DNA from: Synergistota bacterium
GTDB lineage: Bacteria; Synergistota; Synergistia; Synergistales; Aminobacteriaceae
NCBI GenBank assembly: GCA_022704435.1
Contig: JAKJGK010000007.1
Location: forward strand, 1-43,193
DNA length: 43,193 nucleotides
Direction: 5' to 3'
Positions 8,305 to 15,395 of the stretch are shown here, piece after piece (within the stretch, counting starts at the first letter, position 1; every line of letters starts with the position of its first letter). The position numbers were made by a program, and so were the translations under genes. The notes beneath the pieces are model-generated. The model was given only the letters and a program-made list of their open reading frames with translations. It made no database searches and was not told the DNA's origin.

Positions 8305-9321
8305 CTAGTACTCGACGAACGAGTACGATCCGCCGATGCCCTTGTCCCTCGCCCTCTCCCAGGCCAGGGTGGCCACCGACACGTCCATCGCCCCGGTGCC
8401 TATCGGCACGCATATCGTGCGCTCGTCGGCGGACACAAGACCCTTTTTCTTTCCCGCGGCGAGTTCCCCGATCGTGGCGTACAGATCCTCCTCCTTGAGC
8501 CTGCCGCTGGAGCCGTGCTTGGCGAGAGCGCCCCTGTGCAGCGCCTGCCCCGCGTGGTCGACGACGATCTTGTCCGCTTTCTCGATGCACTCGTCGGAGC
8601 ACTCCTGGTAGGACCCCATCGGGAAGAGTATCATGCCCGGCTTGAACCACTCGTACAGGAAGAACTCGTCCTTCGACTGGGTGACGCAAACCGCGATGTC
8701 CCCGTCCGCAGCCTCCGCAGGATTTGAGGCGATGTTTATCCTGCCCTTGACGAAGGACTTCATGTCCTCGGCGTACCGCTCCGACGCGGCCCTGTTCACG
8801 TCGTACACCGTGACCTCGGAGATGTCGAAAAGCTCGGCTATCGCCATCGTCTGGGTGTGACCCTGCATCCCGGCGCCGTACAGGCCGAGGCGGATCTCCT
8901 TCCCCCTGCTGTACATGTACTTCAGGGCCACAGCAGTCTGGGCGCCGGTGCGCATGTTCGTGATGAACGCGCCGTCCATCACCGCCCTGAAGTTACCCAG
9001 CCTGGGATCGATTAGCAGGATCATCGACGTGATGTAGGGCAGCCCCTGGGCCTTCCTCTCTCCCAGGAAACCCCCCGCCCATTTGATCCCCGCGCTGTCG
9101 TTCCAGCCGATGTAGGCCGGCATCGCGTTCATGAAGCCGCTGTAGGGAGGGTAGGGTGCGACCTCGCCAAGGTCCAGGTTCACCTTGGTCGGGTTGACGA
9201 CGGTCCCCTCGCCCATCCCCTTGAAGGTTTTGTCGACGCACTCCACGACGTCCCTCATGGTGACGACGGACTGGATCTCCTTCTGACTGAGCAGCATAGT
9301 CTCCACTTTCACGTCCTTCAT
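8305..9321 (-). CDS. Ornithine cyclodeaminase / mu-crystallin family protein
   Basis: 338 residues. The Rossmann motif is GLYGAGMQGHTQT near the middle, and the family ligand-binding elements are present: KVNLDLGE, NAMPAYIG and GIKWAGGFLGE, whose Lys is conserved for substrate carboxylate or NAD-linked chemistry. The C-terminus carries DLYATIGELAAGKKKG and GTGAMDVSVATLAWERA, also typical. The family includes ornithine cyclodeaminase, alanine dehydrogenase, iminosuccinate reductase and ketimine reductases, so the name does not fix the reaction. This is the first gene of the operon. ATG 9321 is chosen; ATG 9297 (MLLSQKEI, closer to the usual N-terminus) and TTG 9336 are alternatives. Confidence 0.88.
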   Translation of the reverse strand: MKDVKVETMLLSQKEIQSVVTMRDVVECVDKTFKGMGEGTVVNPTKVNLDLGEVAPYPPYSGFMNAMPAYIGWNDSAGIKWAGGFLGERKAQGLPYITSMILLIDPRLGNFRAVMDGAFITNMRTGAQTAVALKYMYSRGKEIRLGLYGAGMQGHTQTMAIAELFDISEVTVYDVNRAASERYAEDMKSFVKGRINIASNPAEAADGDIAVCVTQSKDEFFLYEWFKPGMILFPMGSYQECSDECIEKADKIVVDHAGQALHRGALAKHGSSGRLKEEDLYATIGELAAGKKKGLVSADERTICVPIGTGAMDVSVATLAWERARDKGIGGSYSFVEY

Positions 9322-9386
9322 CCCTTTCCGTAACAAGATAGATTCGAAGCTCGAGCCGTCTAGCCGACGGCTATGCAGAATATCTG

Positions 9387-9399
9387 AATGTCCGACATT
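9387..9399. promoter_or_regulatory. Candidate operator of the catabolic operon (perfect 6-1-6 palindrome)
   Basis: AATGTCCGACATT is a perfect palindrome starting 4 bp downstream of the -10 box of the promoter below, where a repressor would block transcription. GntR/FadR-type regulators bind short palindromes of this size, and the operon encodes one. The link is an inference. Confidence 0.55.
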
Positions 9400-9402
9400 T
9401 GG

Positions 9403-9432
9403 ATGATAGCATCAGAAAACCAAAAAAGTCAA
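9403..9432 (-). promoter_or_regulatory. Promoter of the OCD-to-gntR operon
   Basis: On the minus strand TTGACT (9432-9427), an 18-bp spacer and TATCAT (9408-9403) form a sigma70-type promoter. It lies about 80 bp upstream of the first gene, in otherwise AT-rich sequence that contrasts with the GC-rich genes. Confidence 0.6.
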
Positions 9433-9612
9433 TATGATTTGCGGCGTTCCGACAGCATGTCGCCGATAACGTATATTATCATAATAGAGCGAATAGGGGA
9501 ACGAGGCGCGGAAAGCGTTGGCGAGGGTGTGGTGATAGAAAAGCGTCGTCCCGACGACCGCTGTGGAAGGCGGCATGCTTCTGGACCCAGGCGGGCGACG
9601 GGCGTATGCACT

Positions 9613-9790
9613 GTCGTCCCGAGCGAGCGCAGCGACGAAGGTAAGCAGGCGGCCGAACGGGCGCTTTTTCCGTTCGAGTCGATCGCTTACCCTGAGGAAC
9701 GCAGTGACGAAGGGCCCCTACGTCGGGCCGCCTCTGAATCGGAGGCTACCCCCGATCAGGATCCCTCCTCCCTTCGGTCGTCGGGATGAC
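9613..9790. repeat. Composite dispersed repeat, copy 3
   Basis: The same 178-bp length and ends as copy 1. With copies 1 and 2 at the other side, it brackets the whole catabolic operon in direct orientation. Of the 9337-10062 stretch, apart from the operon promoter and copies 3 and 4, I see nothing coding. Confidence 0.85.
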
Positions 9791-9816
9791 ATAAGCAGGC
9801 GACGTGCGTTGGCATT

Positions 9817-9955
9817 GTCGTCCCGAACGAGCGTAGCGAGGAGGTAAGCAGGCGACCGAACGGAGGTCTTTCCCGTTCGTGTCGATCGCTTACCCTGAGG
9901 AGCGCAGCGACGAAGGGACCCTGCGGTGTGCCGCCTCTTAATCGGAGGCCGTCCC
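9817..9955. repeat. Composite dispersed repeat, copy 4 (3' truncated)
   Basis: It starts with GTCGTCCCGA at 9817 and keeps the GTAAGC...GCTTACC hairpin and the CCTC/GGAGG element. It stops before the right-hand TCGGGATGAC end. Confidence 0.75.
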
Positions 9956-10062
9956 CTCCTGCCCGATGTGGAAAGTACTCAAGGGCGTGCCGCCCAGGCG
10001 AAGAAACGAGGAGGAGAAACCTGGCCTTGCGCCGAGGGATTACAGGTTACCTCCTTACTTTA

Positions 10063-10344
10063 TTACGATCCGAAAAGCTCCGCGTGGCTTCCAAGGCGCA
10101 CGAGAGTGAGAACATTATCCCGTAGAAAATAGAGCAGCAGGAGATCGGGAGCGAGGTGGCACTCTCTGTGTCCGCGCCAGTTTCCCCCGAGCGAGTGATC
10201 GCGATACGGCGGATCGAGCTGTTCGCCCATCGCCAGAGCGGAGACGACACTCCAAAGTTATTTCTTGAGGATGTATCGCGATGGCCCCTTGATCTCCCGT
10301 TTGAGGTCGCGCTTGAAGGCCGCTGTCTGCCTAACGGATCGCAT
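10063..10344 (-). pseudogene. yafQ: YafQ-type RelE-superfamily mRNA interferase toxin, interrupted by a stop codon
   Basis: ATG at 10344 overlaps the end of the antitoxin gene in another frame, the usual arrangement. The frame reads MRSVRQTAAFKRDLKREIKG and on to ILKK, where TAA (10260-10258) stops it after 28 codons. It continues without shift as LWSVVSALAMGEQLDPPYRD, HSLGGNWRGHRECHLAPDLL and GSHAELFGS, then stops at 10065-10063. The total of 92 sense codons equals the normal YafQ length. The catalytic set of YafQ (His of YRDH, His of ECH, Asp of APD, His of GSH) is intact in the second part. As read, the toxin is dead; a single substitution would restore it. A sequencing error is possible. 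Confidence 0.85.
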
Positions 10345-10615
10345 CCAGTTCGGCCTTCAGATCGTCCAATGACAGCTCTTCCACCGTGCCGGACTCGGCC
10401 TCCCGCATGGCGGCCAGGGTCTCTTCCGGCAGGGCAAGTCCGAAGGGAAGTCCGCCCGTGTTTATTGTCTGTCGGTAAAACAGGCGAATGGCCTCTGTAG
10501 GAGTGAGCCCGCATCTCCTGAAGATACTCTCTGCCAGTTCTTTGTCGCGAGCGGCAAGCCGGACATTGACACTTCGGTAACCGGGGCGTTTGGTTTTCGC
10601 AGGGTGCAAACCCAT
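10331..10615 (-). CDS. dinJ: RelB/DinJ-family antitoxin
   Basis: 94 residues. An N-terminal ribbon-helix-helix (SVNVRLAARDKELAESIFRR, then GLTPTEAIRLFYRQ) binds DNA. This is followed by the DinJ-typical GGLPFGL and an acidic toxin-wrapping tail. The start at 10615 is fixed by AAGGAGGTG 5 nt upstream; a longer frame upstream runs into a dispersed repeat. The antitoxin is intact while its partner toxin is interrupted, so it may persist as a lone regulator. Confidence 0.92.
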   Translation of the reverse strand: MGLHPAKTKRPGYRSVNVRLAARDKELAESIFRRCGLTPTEAIRLFYRQTINTGGLPFGLALPEETLAAMREAESGTVEELSLDDLKAELDAIR

Positions 10616-10637
10616 TGAAACACCTCCTTCGTAAAGA

Positions 10638-10666
10638 AGGATAACGCCAATGGCGTTATATGTCAA
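10638..10666 (-). promoter_or_regulatory. Toxin-antitoxin promoter with overlapping palindromic operator
   Basis: On the minus strand TTGACA (10666-10661), a 17-bp spacer and TATCCT (10643-10638) form a promoter. A perfect 9-1-9 palindrome, ATAACGCCA/TGGCGTTAT (10641-10659), fills the spacer. This is the expected autoregulatory site for the DinJ-type antitoxin. Confidence 0.75.
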
Positions 10667-10714
10667 AAGACCGCGCGAGACATTCAGCGAAGTGATGAAG
10701 GATCCTGGCAGAGA

Positions 10715-10952
10715 GCCACCCCCGATCGGGATCCCTCCTCCCTTCGGTCGTCGGGATGACATAAGTAGGGGACGGGAGTTGGTATTGTCGTCCCGAACGA
10801 GCGCAGTGACGAAGGTAAGCAGGCGACCGAACGGGCGCTTTTTCCGTTCGAGTCGATCGCTTACCCTGAGGAACGCAGTGACGAAGGGCCCCTGCGTTGT
10901 GCCGTCTCAGAATCGGAGGCCGCCTCCGAGCAGATCCCTCCTCCCTTCAGTC
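10715..10952. repeat. Composite dispersed repeat, copy 5 (tail of one unit plus a second unit)
   Basis: 10715-10760 is the right-hand end of one unit (to TCGGGATGAC). From 10787 a second unit begins with GTCGTCCCGA and runs to about 10952, where the end has drifted. The two parts are joined head to tail, as in copies 1-2 and 3-4. Confidence 0.8.
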
Positions 10953-11053
10953 GCCTGGTCGCCTCTCCTTCGACAGTCGGGACAGCCGAGGCAAAAAGCG
11001 CCGCTCGGGCTGTGCTGTGCGGCGCGTCCTCCGGGTTTTTTCGGCGCCTGTGA

Positions 11054-11293
11054 CTACTTTTTCTTCAGCTCCTCGAAGGCCTTCGCCGCCCTGCTCCGGG
11101 CGAGCTCGATCTCCGCCTCCGAGAGCTTCCTGGAGCTCGGGTCCCCCTTCCCCTCGAGCTTGTCGATTTCCGACTGTGCGTACTCCAGACCGTTCAGACG
11201 GGCCAGATAGTACCAGAAATACGCCTCTGAATAGCTCTGCGGGACTCCGTCGCCGTCCCGGTACCGCGCGCCCAGAATATATAGAAGCGCGAG
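11054..11293 (-). pseudogene. Remnant of a Sel1-like (TPR) repeat protein
   Basis: An 80-codon open stretch without a start codon, closed upstream by TGA at 11296-11294 and ending in TAG at 11056-11054. It reads GARYRDGDGVPQSYSEAYFW and YYLARLNGL, the consensus of a Sel1 repeat. A charged helical tail ends AFEELKKK. In the overlapping +1 frame, the sequence just upstream also looks like real protein (ATFYADTTPGSGTDDSRFYIFW), suggesting a decayed or frameshifted C-terminal part. It follows the SBBP gene and may be what is left of a larger gene. Confidence 0.6.
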
Positions 11294-11380
11294 TCATCGG
11301 TCCCAGAACCCGGAGTCGTGTCGGCATAGAACGTCGCCTCCCGTTGTGATCCAGTCGGCGGAACAAGCGGGCTACGGCGG

Positions 11381-13816
11381 CTAGGGGCCGGGAGTCGGGG
11401 TTCCGACGCCGATCTTCGCCACGAAGGCGTCTACGTCGCCGTTGTGCGTCTGGCCCGGCCCGACCGTCACGGGGAAGGTCCTCTCGCCGGACCACGTATC
11501 CCCCGTCACGTAGGCGTTGCCCGAGTCGTCAACCGCGATGCCTTCGCCGCAATCAAAATTCGAGCCGCCGATGTAGCCGCAGTAGACGAGTTTCTTTCCG
11601 GAGGCTTTTATCTTCGCGACGAAGGCGTCTACGTCGCCGCCGTTGTGCTTCATGTACGGCCCGATCTTCACGGGGAAGGTCGCCTCGTTGGAACGTGCGT
11701 ACCCCGTCACGTAGGCGTTGCCCGAACCGTCCACTGCGATGCCTCTGCCGGTATCATAACCCTCGCCGCCAATATAGCCGCAGTAGACGAGTTTCTTTCC
11801 GGAGGCTTTCACCTTCGCAACGAAGGCGTCGCCACCGCCGTTGTGCGTCAGATCCGGCCCGGCCTTCACGGGGAAGGTCGCCTCCGTGGAACTTGTCGAT
11901 CCCGTCACGTAGGCGTTCCCCGAGCCGTCCACCGCGATGCCCCTGCCTTCATCATTATCCGCGCCGCCGATGTAGCCGCAGTAGACGAGTTTCTTTCCGG
12001 AGGCTTTCACCTTCGCGACGAAGGCGTCGTTGTCGCCGCCGTTGTGCGTCAGATCCGGCCCTACCTTCACGGGGAAGGTCGCCTCCGTGGAGCTTGTCGA
12101 TCCCGTAACGTAGGCGTTCCCCGAGCCGTCCACCGCGATGCCCCTGCCCGATTCATTGGCCGAGCCGCCGATGTAGCCGCAGTAGACGAGTTTCTTTCCG
12201 GAGGCTTTCACCTTCGCAACGAAGGCGTCTGCGCAGCCGTAGCCGTTGTACGTCTGATCCGGCCCGACCTTCACGGGGAAGGTCGTCTCGTCGGACCTTG
12301 TACTCCCCGTCACGTAGGCGTTGCCCGATCCGTCCACAGCGATGCCGTTTCCATAATCATCATCCGAGCCGCCTATGTAGCCGCAGTAGACCAGCTCCGT
12401 CCCAGCGGCGTTCACCTTAGCCACGAAGGCGTCGCCGAAGTAGCTTCCGCCGCCGTTGTACGTCAGGTCCGGGCCGACAGTCACGGGGAAGGTAGTCTCG
12501 TCGGACTCCGTATTCCCCGTCACATAGGCGTTGCCCGAGCCGTCCACAGCGATGCCGGTGCCCTCATCATGGCCCGAGCCGCCTATGTAGCCGCAGTAGA
12601 CGAGTTTCTTTCCGGAGGCGCTTATCTTCGCTACGAAGGCGTCGCAGTCGCCGTTGTAAGTCAGATCCGGCCCGACCGTCACGGGGAAGTCTCTGGAATA
12701 CGTTTGCCCGGTCACATAGGCGTTGCCCGAGCCGTCCACCGCGATGTCGTTGCCCTTATCCTCGCCCGAGCCCCCGATGAACCCGCAGTAGACCAGCACC
12801 ACCGGGTCGATCACCAGCTCCCTCGCAGGGTCGTAGCCTTCCACTAAGAAGCCGTAGTCGAGGGGAGCGTCGAGTGAACCGCTTCCGACCTCGCTCCGGC
12901 CGAGGGAATAGGAGACGTTCACGGGGACTCGACCCTCCTCCGTCTCCTGCCAGGAGACCGGCGCGTCGTCGCGCAGTACCCTGGCGGCGGTGACTATCTC
13001 GAGTCCTCCCTCCCCGTTTACATCAAGACGCTCCGCTCCCCGATAGGCGAGGCGGATACTGTTCGGATCCGCGCCGGGGCGGACGACGAAGCGGTACTTC
13101 AGGCGGCTCGCGTCGCCGTCGTACATGAGGTCGATGCCCGGCCAGAGGTCCCTGTAGACGATGCTGTTGTAGGTGGGCACTCCCGAACGGTGCTCGCTCT
13201 CCGGTCCCTTGAAGTAGGAGATCACGGTCTCGGCGGGTTTTTCACCCTCGGGGCGGACTCGCCCGGCGCCCAAAAAGTCGAGCTTCAGGGTCCAGCGCTC
13301 GCGGGACTCCTCTCCCGGTCTTTCTCTCCCTTTCAGACTGGAGGAGATTCGGCGCGACGCGGGGTCCTCTCCTCCTGCTTTCTCGTACCCAGTATCCGTA
13401 GGCATGGCAAGGGAGAAGGCGAGCCCTTCGGGGGTGAAGTAGAGGGTCTTGTCGCTTCCCTTAACGGTGAAGGCGACCTCCGGGTCCGTCTGTCCCCCGT
13501 TCTCCTCGAAGAGCAGCGGGAACCTGCCGTAGCCGGCATCTAGCCGGGCTTTGGCCTTCTCCACTTTGGCCGTATCCTCGACGGAGGAGGCCGGCAGAGG
13601 ACCGCCCCTGGTTTGCTCGCCCTGCAAGTCGGCTGTTCTTTTGTACACCCTCGAGGCGAACTGAGAGATAGCGTTCTCTCTGTCGAAGCTGGTTTTGAGC
13701 ATCTCGCCTCTCAGGAAGGCTTCGGAGGAGAGAGCAGGGAGCATGAAAGCGAGGGAGAGGAGCAGAACCACCCAACCCCTCCGGAAGCCGCTTGCGCCGT
13801 TAGACTGCTTTTTCAT
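11381..13816 (-). CDS. Secreted SBBP (beta-propeller) repeat protein
   Basis: 811 residues. A signal peptide (MKKQ..., hydrophobic run to about residue 33) is followed by a region resembling the domain that precedes SBBP repeats (FPLLFEENGGQTDPEVAFTV). Then come seven tandem copies of about 66 residues, each with VYCGYIGGS, GIAVDGSGNAYVTG, FPV and DAFVAK. Seven copies fit one closed seven-bladed propeller. The C-terminus is an abrupt GTPTPGP after the last blade. The start at 13816 has AAGGAGGGA 8 nt upstream. It is probably exported or surface-exposed; the ligand is unknown. It sits between dispersed-repeat copies 5 and 6, a sign of an accessory module. Confidence 0.92.
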   Translation of the reverse strand: MKKQSNGASGFRRGWVVLLLSLAFMLPALSSEAFLRGEMLKTSFDRENAISQFASRVYKRTADLQGEQTRGGPLPASSVEDTAKVEKAKARLDAGYGRFPLLFEENGGQTDPEVAFTVKGSDKTLYFTPEGLAFSLAMPTDTGYEKAGGEDPASRRISSSLKGRERPGEESRERWTLKLDFLGAGRVRPEGEKPAETVISYFKGPESEHRSGVPTYNSIVYRDLWPGIDLMYDGDASRLKYRFVVRPGADPNSIRLAYRGAERLDVNGEGGLEIVTAARVLRDDAPVSWQETEEGRVPVNVSYSLGRSEVGSGSLDAPLDYGFLVEGYDPARELVIDPVVLVYCGFIGGSGEDKGNDIAVDGSGNAYVTGQTYSRDFPVTVGPDLTYNGDCDAFVAKISASGKKLVYCGYIGGSGHDEGTGIAVDGSGNAYVTGNTESDETTFPVTVGPDLTYNGGGSYFGDAFVAKVNAAGTELVYCGYIGGSDDDYGNGIAVDGSGNAYVTGSTRSDETTFPVKVGPDQTYNGYGCADAFVAKVKASGKKLVYCGYIGGSANESGRGIAVDGSGNAYVTGSTSSTEATFPVKVGPDLTHNGGDNDAFVAKVKASGKKLVYCGYIGGADNDEGRGIAVDGSGNAYVTGSTSSTEATFPVKAGPDLTHNGGGDAFVAKVKASGKKLVYCGYIGGEGYDTGRGIAVDGSGNAYVTGYARSNEATFPVKIGPYMKHNGGDVDAFVAKIKASGKKLVYCGYIGGSNFDCGEGIAVDDSGNAYVTGDTWSGERTFPVTVGPGQTHNGDVDAFVAKIGVGTPTPGP
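11400..12800 (-). repeat. Seven ~200-bp tandem coding repeats (SBBP blades)
   Basis: The DNA for the YCGYIGG motif recurs at about 200-bp intervals (near 11580, 11780, 11980, 12180, 12385, 12595, 12790). The central four blades are nearly identical at the DNA level, implying recent duplication or gene conversion. Confidence 0.85.
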
Positions 13817-14009
13817 TTGAATCCCTCCTTCATAGATGACGATTCAACGCGCGAAGGTCGTCGAAGACCGTCGCGCGTCCCCGCCGGCGACCTGTCCCAA
13901 GAACGGGAGGGCGCCTGCGCCTTTCAACGTTGCGATAGAACAGAATCACTAATCGCGCAATTGCATTATATCACCGGAGAGCGGTTTGGCAAGGCAGTTT
14001 GTTTCTTGA

Positions 14010-14095
14010 GATCCCTCCTCCCTTCGGTCGTCGGGATGACCATAAGCGGGGGACCGAACGGGCGCTTTCCCGTTCGAGGTCGATCGCTTAGGCGG
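14010..14095. repeat. Composite dispersed repeat, copy 6 (fragment)
   Basis: It contains the right-hand end (ATCCCTCCTCCCTTCGGTCG to TCGGGATGAC at 14031-14040) followed by a shortened CGAACGG/CCGTTCG hairpin. It lies in the 13817-14185 gap. The rest of that gap shows only the terminator hairpin below. Confidence 0.7.
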
Positions 14096-14119
14096 CGTGC
14101 GCCTGCCCGCCGAGGCGGA

Positions 14120-14158
14120 AAGCGGGAGGGGCGGCCTCAATGCCGAACCCCTCCCGCT
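14120..14158 (-). terminator. Terminator-like hairpin after the Hsp20 gene
   Basis: An 11-bp perfect stem, AGCGGGAGGGG (14121-14131) with CCCCTCCCGCT (14148-14158), lies 28 nt past the hsp20 stop. On the minus strand it is followed by a short T run (TTTCC), so it is a weak intrinsic terminator. Confidence 0.55.
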
Positions 14159-14185
14159 GTCGTCTCGTTTCCGTCGAGTTGCCTG

Positions 14186-14665
14186 CTACGACTCGATCGC
14201 TACTTTCTTCATCCTCTCCGTCTGCGCCCGCTCCGCTACCTCGACTGTCAGCACGCCGTTCTTGAAGCTCGCCTTGGCGCTGTCCGGGTCCACCTCGACC
14301 GGGAACTGGATTGAGCGCGACACCGAGCCGAAGTAGCGCTCGCAGCGAAGCACGTCTCCCTGCTCGACCGACTTCTCGTCGCACTTCTCGGCCTTGAGCT
14401 CCAGTCTGTCCTCGAAGACGTTCAGGTCGACCTTGGACGGGTCCACGCCGGGAAGCTCGAACTCGGCGAAGACCTTTCCGTCCTTGCGGTAGAAGTCTGC
14501 TCTCGGGACCGCCAGGACCCTCTCGGCGTCGGCCGGGTAGCCGACGTCCGACGTGAAGTCCCCGAATACCCTCATCATGTCGCGCATCATCCTGTCGACC
14601 GATGGAAACACGTTGAGAGGCGCGGCCTCGTCGCTCGGCCTTATGGCCAAAAATCTGCGTGTCAT
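14186..14665 (-). CDS. Small heat-shock protein, Hsp20/alpha-crystallin family
   Basis: 159 residues, an ATP-independent holdase chaperone. A short N-terminal arm (VDRMMRDMMRVFGDF) precedes an alpha-crystallin domain at about 55-150 (FAEFELPGVDPSKVDLNVFE). The late signature FKNGVLTVEVA is the conserved G-V-L motif. The usual C-terminal I-x-I motif is replaced by KKVAIES. ATG 14665 is preferred because GGGGGTG lies 6 nt upstream; a GTG at 14674 would add three residues. Confidence 0.93.
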   Translation of the reverse strand: MTRRFLAIRPSDEAAPLNVFPSVDRMMRDMMRVFGDFTSDVGYPADAERVLAVPRADFYRKDGKVFAEFELPGVDPSKVDLNVFEDRLELKAEKCDEKSVEQGDVLRCERYFGSVSRSIQFPVEVDPDSAKASFKNGVLTVEVAERAQTERMKKVAIES

Positions 14666-14712
14666 GTGCAACACCCCCGATTTGTTTGATCTATACTGAC
14701 CTATGTGCCACT

Positions 14713-14740
14713 ATTATATATGTCAGTAATGGTCAAACAA
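14713..14740 (-). promoter_or_regulatory. Promoter of the Hsp20 gene
   Basis: On the minus strand TTGTTT (14740-14735), a 16-bp spacer and TATAAT (14718-14713) lie about 50 bp before the start codon. The element AATAGTGG overlaps the -10 box and recurs in the long inverted repeat just upstream. No CIRCE element is visible. Confidence 0.5.
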
Positions 14741-14764
14741 CGTCCGAGGATCCGGGTTGCAGTT

Positions 14765-14811
14765 GAATAGTGGATAATATCGCCTGTTCTCTTCGATATT
14801 CTCCACTATTC
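14765..14811. repeat. Long inverted repeat between tpx and hsp20
   Basis: Arms 14765-14782 and 14794-14811 pair at 17 of 18 positions around an 11-nt loop. Neither side carries a T-tract. The arms contain AATAGTGG, also present at the hsp20 promoter (CCACTATT at 14708-14715 on the plus strand). It is either a processing or termination hairpin for the tpx transcript or a paired protein-binding site. Confidence 0.65.
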
Positions 14812-14843
14812 TCATGATATACCGTTTTCGCGTCGTCCCGACC

Positions 14844-15356
14844 CTACTTGATCTCCTTCAGCGCGGCCAGGGCAGCCTCGTAGTCGGGCTCGGCTATCTG
14901 CTCGGGGACTATCTGCACGTAGCGGATCACGTCCTGCTTGTCCACTATGAAGATGGAGCGGGCCAGCAGGCGCAGCTCCTTCATCAGGACGCCCCAGTTC
15001 GTGCCGAAGGAGGCGTCCCTGTGGTCCGACAGGGCGATGGCGTTCTTTATCCCTCCCGTGGCGCAGAAGCGGGCTATGGCGAACGGCAGGTCCATGGATA
15101 TGTTGAGCACCACGACGTCATTGGGCTGCTTGGCGGCGTCCTCGTTGAACCAGTGGATCTGGAGGTCGCACACCGGGGTGTCCAGCGAGGGCGTCACCGA
15201 GATCACCTTGATTTTCCCGGCGAAGTCCTTGAGGGTCTTCGGCGCAAGCGTCCCATCCAGGACCAGGAAGTCGGGGGCCTTGTCACCGGGATGCAGCCCG
15301 GGTCCGACCAGCGTCATCGGGTTGCCCTTCATGGTCGTTATTCCTCTTCTCTCCAT
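14844..15356 (-). CDS. tpx: Thiol peroxidase (Tpx-type 2-Cys peroxiredoxin)
   Basis: 170 residues, reducing H2O2 and alkyl peroxides in the cytoplasm. The peroxidatic Cys is in SLDTPVCDLQ, and the resolving Cys is in RFCATGGIKNA, the spacing typical of Tpx. The N-terminal KGNPMTLVGPGLHPGDKAPDF is also characteristic. Start ATG 15356 is preceded by GGAGGTGA. The gene lies 39 nt downstream of glcD with no promoter visible in the gap, so it is probably cotranscribed with the flavin oxidoreductase genes. That would make sense because such flavoenzymes leak peroxide. Confidence 0.94.
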   Translation of the reverse strand: MERRGITTMKGNPMTLVGPGLHPGDKAPDFLVLDGTLAPKTLKDFAGKIKVISVTPSLDTPVCDLQIHWFNEDAAKQPNDVVVLNISMDLPFAIARFCATGGIKNAIALSDHRDASFGTNWGVLMKELRLLARSIFIVDKQDVIRYVQIVPEQIAEPDYEAALAALKEIK

Positions 15357-15395
15357 TGTTACATCACCTCCAGCATAATTTTCAAGGCTATTTTA

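Noticed and set aside
8305-9321. Assigning true ornithine cyclodeaminase to link this operon to ornithine metabolism
   Set aside because: The family covers several reactions, and the two operons share no visible regulatory site; the name alone is not evidence.
11400-12800. A CRISPR-like array suggested by regular 200-bp spacing
   Set aside because: The period is far too long and the repeats encode SBBP blades in one continuous frame.
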